The notes under the pieces: generated by a model
Told to the model about the DNA's origin: nothing
The model's input: the letters and a program-made list of their open reading frames with translations, nothing else
Database searches by the model: none
Assembly: GCF_048388525.1 (NCBI RefSeq)
Contig: NZ_DBGCTQ010000041.1
Coordinates: 1 to 47,009 of the forward strand
DNA length: 47,009 bases
Direction: 5' to 3'
From: BQOK01 sp048388525
GTDB lineage: Bacteria; Bacillota; Clostridia; Oscillospirales; Ruminococcaceae
Shown: positions 39,975 to 47,009 of the stretch, piece after piece
Layout of the letters: each line of letters opens with the position of its first letter
How positions within the stretch are numbered: position 1 is the stretch's first letter
Position numbers and translations under genes: made by a program

Positions 39975-42900
39975 TTACGATGCGGCGGAAGTGCTGCTCA
40001 AAAGCGTCGCTTCCCTGAGTTTTAAATGATCGGAACTGACGGCGTTGGTGAACGCAAGATTTATTGTGTGGGTCTCGGCAATCGGTGAAAGTGTGTAGGC
40101 TGTACCGCTTGCAGCAGGGCCGCTGTACAGCACCCGGCCATTCTCATCCGTAATCCGTACTTCAAGCGTTTTACCGGCGGTATCCAGGCTGTAATCAAGC
40201 TGGAAAGAAGCCAGGCTGCGCGGGCCGGCAAGTTCGAAGTGCAGCACCGGGCTCGCGTCCGAGGCGGCAGGCATCCAATAGGTGTCCTCCACGCCGTCGG
40301 CGGCAAAGCCGCTGATCACGAAACGATGATAGCGCAGATACCGCGCGTCGCCCTCTTTCAGCATGGCGCCGGTGAGGTTTTTCAGTAAGGCATCGTTTCC
40401 GGTTGCCCAGGTATCACTCTCGCTGCCGGTCAAGTCGCCTTTTTTTATGTACAGATCTTCCGAGGCCACCGGCTTTCCCTTGGCATCCTCCTTCCAGGAA
40501 GCGCGCTGCTGATTCGAGCTCGCCGTAACCTTGGCGGTCAGCGCCAAATTTTCAACGGCATCCGCCGGCCGCGCCGCGCCCGTGTAGTCCAATACATAGC
40601 CCACGCCGGCATCGGCCTGGAAAGATATCTGTCCGGCCGTTTTGCTCAACTCGTCCACAAAGACCCGCCCGCTTTCCGTGAGCCGATACAGCTTAAAGTT
40701 TTGGGCAGAAACATCGGCGGGGATATCCCACGTTTTTGCACCACCGGCAGAGCTGTAAGCAAAAATGCGTTTGGAAGCGTCATGATAGGCCGGTACAAAA
40801 CAGTCGCCTGTGATCCTGCCGTTTGCAAGTTTGAGCAAGGCAACCGTTTTTCCGTTTTTCGTGACCGTCAGTGTATTCCCGCTGACCCGGTATTGCACGC
40901 CGTCACCCCACTGCGTGAACTGCCCGGCTGCATCGGTACCATAAGACAAGAGGCCGTGCTGTGCCACAAATCCATTTACGTAACCCAGCAGGAACAGTTC
41001 CTCCACCTGATCCAGCGCGGCAGCATTGCCGGCGCCGGTGCTTGCTACGTTCAGGTTGCCGTCACGGTAGGTATCACTGTACAGACTGGCCCAAATATAA
41101 TCCTGAGCCTGAACGTTTACGTTTCTCGTGTCGTTAAAAATCGTTTGCCCGGCATTGATGAACTGATCTACAAGGCTGGGGCTGGAATAGTTTTTCATCA
41201 GGAATAAGCCGCCGGTACGTTTCTCTGAATAATAATATTCCGTGGCAAGGGAACTGCCAAGCGTACGATAGTGATCGGTCAACCGGAACTTTGCGTATTG
41301 CTCGTCGGCAGCCGTTGTTCCAAGCTGGCTGGCCGGTTTGTCCAGCATCACATCAGAATACAAAAATTGCGGAGCAAGAAAACGTCCGCCGGCGCCAATA
41401 AATGCATCCTGCCGGTTCAGCGCATAGGGCAGGTCCTTGAAGTGGCTGATGAACCAGGCGTTCCACCCAAACACGTTGGAGCCATACGATCTCTGGTTTG
41501 TATTGGAGGAACCATTGCCATAAGGGCTTTGTGCCGTATTCCGCAGATAGGAGGCACTGTTATCCGTCATATCGCTCATATTGGTATGGAAGCTCAAATC
41601 TCCCCCGTATTGCTGGATCGCGGTTTGTGCCGCCCGGAAGTTGGCCTCCGTTCCCAAGGCGGGGTTAAACGTGACCTCGTTGATATTCGGCCAGCCATAG
41701 TCGTGCCCGCGGCCATTCCAGCCCACGACTTCCATCGTGAATTTACCCATCCCGTCGGTCAAATGATAGATTTGCCGTTGTACCTCCAGCAGCTGGTCAA
41801 TCGTTGAATAAACGGTGGTAAAGCCTTTATAATTGCCTACATAACCCGCCTGGCCGTTGCCGGGGAAGGCCGCGTGAGTCTGAGCCCAGCCTCCGCCGTT
41901 AAAGAAGTTGCGCACGCTCTGTGGCATTTGTGGGATCTGTGTGCGGGTCCAAAGGGCGGCGTCCTGCCAGTCCACTGTGCCATTGCCGTTTGCATCGGCA
42001 CATAAATATACGGTCTGCCGATAGATAATTTCGGTCGTAAGTCCGTTCTCTGCGTCCTTGATGGGGCGCACGCCATCTGCCATGCGATGATAGTACCCGT
42101 CGGACCATATTTCTCCGTTGCCCCCACTGATTTTGACCGTATAAGGGCGGTTCCACTGGTCCTGCGTATATACGGCGGCTGCGGCATGACTGCTTGCGAG
42201 GAACGGCCAGCTGACACTGCCCGTGTTCAGTGAACCGCCGCTGATCGCTTTTACTCCGCTACCGCCGTTCCCGTTTACGCCGCCATAAGCGATTTTGGCA
42301 TCCGGTTCGGAGCCTGCCAGCGTAATGACCGGCGCGTCCAAGGTGATCTGAAAACGCTGATTTTCCACATCGCCCGTCACATTGCCGATCGTCATGGCAA
42401 GCTCACTACCGGACAGCGTATAACGGACATCAAACGAAACGGCTTTTGTTTCAGTACCAACCGATACACCGGATATTTCCACATGATACTGCACGGCCTT
42501 GTTTGCCGGTTCGGAGGTGACAGTCACATTCTGCGGGGTATACGCGCTCCCATTGATTTTTACAGTGTTTTGCGTTAATGCCGCGCCGCCAAACACCGTA
42601 TCATTCCCTTTCAGGCGATAACGATATACCGTAGGGAAGGCCTTGTTCAGTTCGATGCGAACATCGGTGTTCTCCAGCACCATCAACTGACCCGCCGCCG
42701 TCGTCACTTTAATCTGATATTGCGTAGAGACGCCGCCGGCTGTAACTGTATAAGGCAGGCCGTTTTGCTGCGCCTCCTGTGTGGAAAAATCCTGTGGCCC
42801 GGCGGGTGATATCACGGCGCTCTGGGGAAAGGCGGTCAGCGCCGGAGTATAATGGGCCAGATCAGTGCCTTCCGGCTCGACGAAAGTCACGGCCGTCCCG

Positions 42901-44732
42901 GTTATAGTGCCGGTCGTTCCGACTTCCGTTAAAAAAGGCGCAAACGGCTCGAAGCGCAGGTTATCAAAGGCGGTGCCGGTGTGATCCCAGCCCATCATAC
43001 CGATTTTTCCCTGGCCTGCGGGCTGCGCGGTGTTTTCTTTTTTGTGCGGCCTCGGGCCCTGATAGAGAAGTACATCTCCTGCATAAATCGCCAGTTCATC
43101 TTCAAAATAAGCGGCTTTCAGCGTGAATTTGCTTCCGGGAAGCGTAATGGATTCGATGATATCTTTCTCTGTACCGCCAAGGCACTCACGGATGCGCAGT
43201 GAATTGCTGCTCTGTATGCCAACCCAGGTGTAGTTCTGCCCGTCCTGCGCCCGCAGCAAAAGGCCTGTGCGCCATTGACTGGCATTCTCACTGTAGTCGA
43301 CAGCGGCAAAGCCGCTTTCTGCGCTGGGGCTATTGGTGTCCATCCAAAGATGATTTCCTGAGCCTGTATTCGTCGTGCTGTATACTTGTCCATTCGTGTG
43401 TGTCATTTTTATACCGCTCGCATCGGAATGGATGTCCTGAAGGCTATCGATCAGTGTTTGATTATTGCTGCCGTCGAATGGGTTCAGGTAGCTGCCGGCC
43501 GCCATTCTGGAGGCAGACACATGATAAACGCGGCTTCCTCCCTGCGCCAGCGACAAGGTGTAGTCCACCGTTTTGCCCAGCAGGTCCTGTGCCCCGGTGG
43601 GGGAGGCGGTCGCCCCTTGGGGAGATGTCTCGAAATTCAGGACGAGGCTCGACAGATCGGTGTCCGCAGCAAAAACCAAACGGATCGCCGAACCATCTAC
43701 GGTCGATTCAATCAAGCCTGCCGCCGATACGCCCGTCACGGTGGGGGCATACTCGCAAACATATAAATTGTCAAAATCGACATTGAATATGCTCCATCCC
43801 ACAAGCCCGCATTTGCCTTCGGCGGGCGCGTTGGCGGAAGCAGCATATTTATTTACCAGTGGGCGCACACCGTCATAGATGGAAGTCCCGTCAATAAGGA
43901 TCTTCAAATTATCTTGCCAGTATTCCACCTGCAAAGTAAATTGCTGGGGAATGCTTTTCCCGTTGAGCAGGATATCACTTTCCTGACCGCCGGTTTTTTC
44001 ACGGATGCGCAGTGTGCCGCTGTTATCAAAACCGACCCAGCTGTAAGTGTCCGCATCCACAGCCCGGAACATGACCCCGCAGCGATATGCGCTGCCAGTG
44101 CTGATGTCAACGGCTACAACGCCGTTGCACACGCTGCGCTCCTGTGTGCTGTAAAGGAACAGTGCGTCGCCGCCGCTGCCCTCGGCATGGGCCGTCTGCG
44201 CTGCTCCCAACGACAAGGTACGGCCTCCCCCCAAAAGGTCCGTAAAGTTTGTCAGGGAAGTGGCATCGTTGAAAGCCTGATGGGAAATCACATTGCCGGC
44301 CGCGCCGCCCGGGGTCCCGGACGCAAGAGCAAAAACGACCGGAGGGCTTTGAGGTGCAGGCTGCCCTGCGGGCGCAGCCGTTTCGGGCAGCGTGCTGCTA
44401 TCCGGTAAAACAGACTCTTGCGGGGAGACGCTGTGGGGCTCTGAAGATACCGGAACAGGGTCCTGGGCAATACTGGTGGGTTCAGCTTCGCCGACCGGCG
44501 GCAGCGAGTCCGCCGAGGAAGCTTCATCCACTTCCGGCATCACAGATTCCGTCGTCTCTGCGGGCACAGGGTCAGTGGCCGCAACAACATTCCCCTCGGC
44601 CCCCAAAGAGTCTCCCGGCGGCTGCAGCTGCTGTGCGTAAGCAAGGGGTGTTGCGGAAAAGAGAAATGCCGTTGTCAGGGTGACGCTGAGAAGGCTTGCA
44701 CACAACTTTGTAAGCATGGACTTCTTTTTCAT
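39975..44732 (-). CDS. Secreted GH101-like endo-alpha-N-acetylgalactosaminidase
   Basis: A 1585-aa secreted protein. The signal peptide ends near AYA-Q (33/34) and a Ser/Pro/Glu-rich stalk runs to about 140. Two homologous units follow (147-408 and 414-678), each a laminin-G-like module plus a small beta domain. The core (about 685-1400) resembles GH101 enzymes, which release Gal-beta-1,3-GalNAc from mucin Ser/Thr: an ADANGNGTVDWQDAALW loop near 912, GWNGRGHDYG with Asp1011, the FLYSDVM candidate nucleophile Asp1127, and the SLATEYYY candidate acid/base Glu1165. The 38-residue gap is close to the 32 of the pneumococcal enzyme. The tail (from about 1415) looks like a carbohydrate-binding module. 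No LPXTG anchor is seen. The family call rests on motifs recalled from GH101, not on a search. Confidence 0.65.
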   Translation of the reverse strand: MKKKSMLTKLCASLLSVTLTTAFLFSATPLAYAQQLQPPGDSLGAEGNVVAATDPVPAETTESVMPEVDEASSADSLPPVGEAEPTSIAQDPVPVSSEPHSVSPQESVLPDSSTLPETAAPAGQPAPQSPPVVFALASGTPGGAAGNVISHQAFNDATSLTNFTDLLGGGRTLSLGAAQTAHAEGSGGDALFLYSTQERSVCNGVVAVDISTGSAYRCGVMFRAVDADTYSWVGFDNSGTLRIREKTGGQESDILLNGKSIPQQFTLQVEYWQDNLKILIDGTSIYDGVRPLVNKYAASANAPAEGKCGLVGWSIFNVDFDNLYVCEYAPTVTGVSAAGLIESTVDGSAIRLVFAADTDLSSLVLNFETSPQGATASPTGAQDLLGKTVDYTLSLAQGGSRVYHVSASRMAAGSYLNPFDGSNNQTLIDSLQDIHSDASGIKMTHTNGQVYSTTNTGSGNHLWMDTNSPSAESGFAAVDYSENASQWRTGLLLRAQDGQNYTWVGIQSSNSLRIRECLGGTEKDIIESITLPGSKFTLKAAYFEDELAIYAGDVLLYQGPRPHKKENTAQPAGQGKIGMMGWDHTGTAFDNLRFEPFAPFLTEVGTTGTITGTAVTFVEPEGTDLAHYTPALTAFPQSAVISPAGPQDFSTQEAQQNGLPYTVTAGGVSTQYQIKVTTAAGQLMVLENTDVRIELNKAFPTVYRYRLKGNDTVFGGAALTQNTVKINGSAYTPQNVTVTSEPANKAVQYHVEISGVSVGTETKAVSFDVRYTLSGSELAMTIGNVTGDVENQRFQITLDAPVITLAGSEPDAKIAYGGVNGNGGSGVKAISGGSLNTGSVSWPFLASSHAAAAVYTQDQWNRPYTVKISGGNGEIWSDGYYHRMADGVRPIKDAENGLTTEIIYRQTVYLCADANGNGTVDWQDAALWTRTQIPQMPQSVRNFFNGGGWAQTHAAFPGNGQAGYVGNYKGFTTVYSTIDQLLEVQRQIYHLTDGMGKFTMEVVGWNGRGHDYGWPNINEVTFNPALGTEANFRAAQTAIQQYGGDLSFHTNMSDMTDNSASYLRNTAQSPYGNGSSNTNQRSYGSNVFGWNAWFISHFKDLPYALNRQDAFIGAGGRFLAPQFLYSDVMLDKPASQLGTTAADEQYAKFRLTDHYRTLGSSLATEYYYSEKRTGGLFLMKNYSSPSLVDQFINAGQTIFNDTRNVNVQAQDYIWASLYSDTYRDGNLNVASTGAGNAAALDQVEELFLLGYVNGFVAQHGLLSYGTDAAGQFTQWGDGVQYRVSGNTLTVTKNGKTVALLKLANGRITGDCFVPAYHDASKRIFAYSSAGGAKTWDIPADVSAQNFKLYRLTESGRVFVDELSKTAGQISFQADAGVGYVLDYTGAARPADAVENLALTAKVTASSNQQRASWKEDAKGKPVASEDLYIKKGDLTGSESDTWATGNDALLKNLTGAMLKEGDARYLRYHRFVISGFAADGVEDTYWMPAASDASPVLHFELAGPRSLASFQLDYSLDTAGKTLEVRITDENGRVLYSGPAASGTAYTLSPIAETHTINLAFTNAVSSDHLKLREATLLSSTSAAS

Positions 44733-44785
44733 CTTGGTCTCCTTTCATATTCCGGACGGTTTTTATGAAAATTTACCGAAAGCTT

Positions 44786-46777
44786 TTATGCTTTTGTGGC
44801 AAAGCTTTTTTCACTGATTTTCGGGTCGTGTGTCCTGAAATGGAAGCGATGTGGGATGCCGGTCTTTCTGTCATAGACCTTTTCGTAAAGCTCACAGTAG
44901 AGCTCGTCGACCAGGGCCTCTCCCTCCCGGATGTCGGCGAGTTCCAGCCCGCCGTCCTGCGTCAGCAAGGCGAACGCCTCCTCATACCGCCCCAGGACCT
45001 TCAGCGCAAGGATATAATCGAAGCGGATGCGCGTGTCTTCTTGAATCTGTTGGGGAAGGCATGGGTAAAGCACGGCCAATTCGGAACAGGCCCTTGCCTG
45101 CAGTAGGATGCGGCAGGCCTCCTTGCAGTAGGAAAGGTCGGTTTGACGCAGCGCAAGGCCCTGTGCCGCCTGCTTGGCTGCCAAAGCGGGGCGTTGCCCG
45201 CCCAGATAGACTGCTGCCAACGCATGGCGCGCCCACGCGCTGTCTGCCATCGCGAGGCTGTGGACCAGGCAGTTCTCCGCGCGCTGCATATCGCCCCGCA
45301 CAAACCATCCCAGGCCCAACTGATACAAAACATACCAGTTAGCTTTCTCCTCGCACGCGGCTGCCGCCTGCAACAGGCCGAAAAAGCAGTCGTCAATCAT
45401 AAAAGCGTCCGGGGCCTGCTCCGGGCAGGGCGCTTCCAACAAACCAGTGCGCACGAATTGCTCCCAGCGGTGTGTTTTTTCATCGCAGGCGCCAAAGTCG
45501 AGCCAGGGGGGCAATCGCCCTTCTCCTTGGCTTTCGCGGCACACATTGGCCAATGCGCCGAAGCTGCTGCCGTGCTGCACAACCGTCCCCGGGGTTTTTG
45601 CCAAAGCTTTCGTGTCCGCCAATACCCGCTGCGGATGGCGTTTTTCCATCTCTTGGGCCACAAGCTCGGTTGCCTGCGCAATAAATGCATCAAAGGGCAG
45701 CAGGATCTGCTCTTTGGCAAGCTGCACCGGCCCGTATTGCTCAAGCCATTCCCACGCGGTATGGGCGGGCATGGGCACGCAGCCGAACTGTGTTTTGCCA
45801 AGACCCGCCTGTATCTCGATGTACGGCCCCCCGTTTTCCGTCAGGAATTCCTGCCAGCGGGCGGAGCCGTCCGAATGTCCCCAGGTAAACAGCTTGCGCC
45901 CCCGCAGGCGCTCGGTAGAGAGCTGCATTAAGCCGTAGCCGGCTGCGTCCACGTGCAAAATATACTTTTCCGCGGTTTTGGGGATGTTAAAGAAATAATC
46001 GTCCGAGAGCGGGATATCGTTGTAGCGGGTCACGTCCAGGCCGTCCGCCTGGGGCAGCGCCGTTTTGTATACGCTCTCTGCGCCATTGGTATAGGCTTCT
46101 TTTGCATTGACGGCAATCCGGCCGCCTTTGTGTTCCGGCACGGCGATATTGCTCCACCAGTACATGGGCACCGTGTCGGACGATGAATTGTCGATACGGA
46201 TGCGGCAATTGAGAAAACAGTCGTCCGCTCCCAGCCAGAAATCCATCTGGTAAGTCACGCCGCGCACGCGCTCATATTCGTACATGCGCAGCATCGGCGC
46301 GTTGCCGGGCCCACGCAGCGTCGCGGTAAAGAGCGGCTCCGCCGTGTGTGGGGAGTGCCCAATCACGCCGATATTCCACTCCACGCCGCCGGAAAACCAA
46401 GCGTTGCACAACGCCAGGTTGCTGGGGCGGATCACATCGTTCGTATAAAGCAGATCTCGCCCGGTGCTTTTATCCACAAGCTTCCACAATCTGCCGCCAA
46501 ATTCCGGGAGGAACGTTGCCTGGATATAGTCGTTTTCCAGCACGGCCGTTTTTACCTTGCCCGCATGCACCGCGCGGGTATAGCAATTCCTCTGCGGGTA
46601 AGGAAAAGACGTTCGCCGCTGCCCGTACCCTTCAAAGAGTTCATCATCGTCGTCCAAATCGAACCGGGTTCGGTTCTGCACATTGATCTCACCCAGCAAA
46701 TCGGGAATCGTTGCGGCGGGGCCGAAATCCCCGATCAGAGTGTCCAGAGATGAAAACGTCAGGGATGGCTCCATCAT
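44786..46777 (-). CDS. DUF5107-type protein with C-terminal TPR-like helices
   Basis: A 663-aa cytoplasmic protein. The first two thirds form a beta-rich domain like DUF5107, with ENDYIQATFLPEFGGRLWKL (about 82-101), MYWWSNIAVPEHKGGRI and FTWGHSDGSARWQEFL, the last two resembling galactose-mutarotase-like/glycoside-binding folds. The last third has helical repeats (YQLGLGWFVRGDMQRAENCL; ARHALAAVYLGGQRPALAAK) of TPR type. Members with this layout occur in carbohydrate loci; some are thought to handle sugars, but the activity is unproven. ATG 46777 follows AAGGAG by 6 nt; 46774 is an equal alternative. It sits 29 nt after the probable GH112 gene and 53 nt before the secreted enzyme gene. Confidence 0.75.
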   Translation of the reverse strand: MMEPSLTFSSLDTLIGDFGPAATIPDLLGEINVQNRTRFDLDDDDELFEGYGQRRTSFPYPQRNCYTRAVHAGKVKTAVLENDYIQATFLPEFGGRLWKLVDKSTGRDLLYTNDVIRPSNLALCNAWFSGGVEWNIGVIGHSPHTAEPLFTATLRGPGNAPMLRMYEYERVRGVTYQMDFWLGADDCFLNCRIRIDNSSSDTVPMYWWSNIAVPEHKGGRIAVNAKEAYTNGAESVYKTALPQADGLDVTRYNDIPLSDDYFFNIPKTAEKYILHVDAAGYGLMQLSTERLRGRKLFTWGHSDGSARWQEFLTENGGPYIEIQAGLGKTQFGCVPMPAHTAWEWLEQYGPVQLAKEQILLPFDAFIAQATELVAQEMEKRHPQRVLADTKALAKTPGTVVQHGSSFGALANVCRESQGEGRLPPWLDFGACDEKTHRWEQFVRTGLLEAPCPEQAPDAFMIDDCFFGLLQAAAACEEKANWYVLYQLGLGWFVRGDMQRAENCLVHSLAMADSAWARHALAAVYLGGQRPALAAKQAAQGLALRQTDLSYCKEACRILLQARACSELAVLYPCLPQQIQEDTRIRFDYILALKVLGRYEEAFALLTQDGGLELADIREGEALVDELYCELYEKVYDRKTGIPHRFHFRTHDPKISEKSFATKA

Positions 46778-46806
46778 TATATTCTCCTTTGGCAAAACCG
46801 GCGGTA

Positions 46807-47009
46807 TCAGCCGATCTCGTACCATTTGATCTCGTTTGCCTCCATGGCCAGCTCAAAGCAGCTGCCATCGCCTTTGTACACGGTGGTAAGCTGGGGCTCG
46901 TAGGTGTTGTTCACCACGCAGTACTTGCCGTTTTTCACGTAGGCGTGCACTTCCACATTAAAGTTCGAGCTGAACCACCTGTGCAGCTCTTCTTCCGCGC
47001 GGGCCGCCC
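46807..47009 (-). CDS. C-terminal end of a probable GH112 galacto-N-biose/lacto-N-biose phosphorylase
   Basis: Only the last 67 codons lie in the window; the gene enters from the right edge. The piece reads FSSNFNVEVHAYVKNGKYCV, then VNNTYEPQLTTVYKGDGSCF, then ELAMEANEIKWYEIG and stop. This is the style of the beta-sandwich tail of 1,3-beta-galactosyl-N-acetylhexosamine phosphorylases, which split Gal-beta-1,3-GalNAc into Gal 1-phosphate and GalNAc. That enzyme would use exactly what a GH101 enzyme releases, and the two genes share the operon. The call depends on a short segment and on context. Confidence 0.6.
   Translation of the reverse strand, partial: AARAEEELHRWFSSNFNVEVHAYVKNGKYCVVNNTYEPQLTTVYKGDGSCFELAMEANEIKWYEIG

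Noticed and set aside
1..47009. CRISPR array, prophage, insertion sequence or replication origin
   Set aside because: I saw no regularly spaced direct repeats, transposase or phage genes, terminal inverted repeats or DnaA-box cluster.

Overview
The window looks like chromosome of a high-GC, gut-type Clostridia (probably Oscillospiraceae/Ruminococcaceae). Evidence: lipoprotein signals and strong AAGGAGG-type ribosome sites of Gram-positive style, tRNA genes with encoded CCA, an oligopeptide ABC system, and a mucin-sugar operon. The genus is not determined. No phage, insertion sequence, CRISPR array or rRNA was seen.

Region 1 (1-1106): the 3'-truncated end of a nucleotidyltransferase gene, a small XRE regulator and tRNA-Ser(CGA).

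Region 2 (1196-13634) is a sulfur (or selenium) handling island. Two lipoprotein tandem rhodaneses face outward. An ABC importer of the sulfonate/taurine type is led by an ATP-grasp gene. A LysR regulator, two TusA-like carriers and a YeeE/YedE-type transporter split into two half-genes around one tusA follow. It ends with a thioredoxin-reductase-like flavoprotein that carries a thioredoxin-fold tail without CxxC. Near-identical 15-bp dyads lie upstream of the rhodanese operon and of the yeeE operon, and the LysR protein is the obvious candidate binder. A GT39-like membrane glycosyltransferase sits inside the island.

Region 3 (13654-17287) is iron-sulfur assembly: an Rrf2/IscR-like regulator, a cysteine desulfurase and IscU. 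Both rrf2 and nifS promoters carry the same two operator-like words. A small XRE gene points the other way between them, and a YbaK-type deacylase follows.

Region 4 (17290-28069): a minus-strand operon of a MYG1-like protein, a 1044-aa J-domain/TPR protein, an HscC-like Hsp70 and a GIY-YIG/acetyltransferase fusion. Then come a membrane-anchored cell-wall amidase, a small PH-domain protein and a branched-chain aminotransferase.

Region 5 (28214-34612) is an oligopeptide transporter, oppBCDF, with oppA downstream under its own dyad-rich promoter.

Region 6 (34780-47009): tRNA-Arg(ACG), a short tRNA-like remnant and about 500 bp of gene-poor AT-richer DNA. Beyond it lies a long minus-strand operon that reads as a mucin O-glycan foraging unit: the end of a probable GH112 galacto-N-biose phosphorylase, a DUF5107 protein, a 1585-aa secreted GH101-like endo-alpha-N-acetylgalactosaminidase, and fucose genes (aldolase, mutarotase, a RhaB-type kinase, isomerase). 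The predicted flow is: the enzyme cuts Gal-GalNAc cores outside, the phosphorylase splits the imported disaccharide, and fucose is taken down by the fuc enzymes. Placement beside a tRNA suggests an acquired island.
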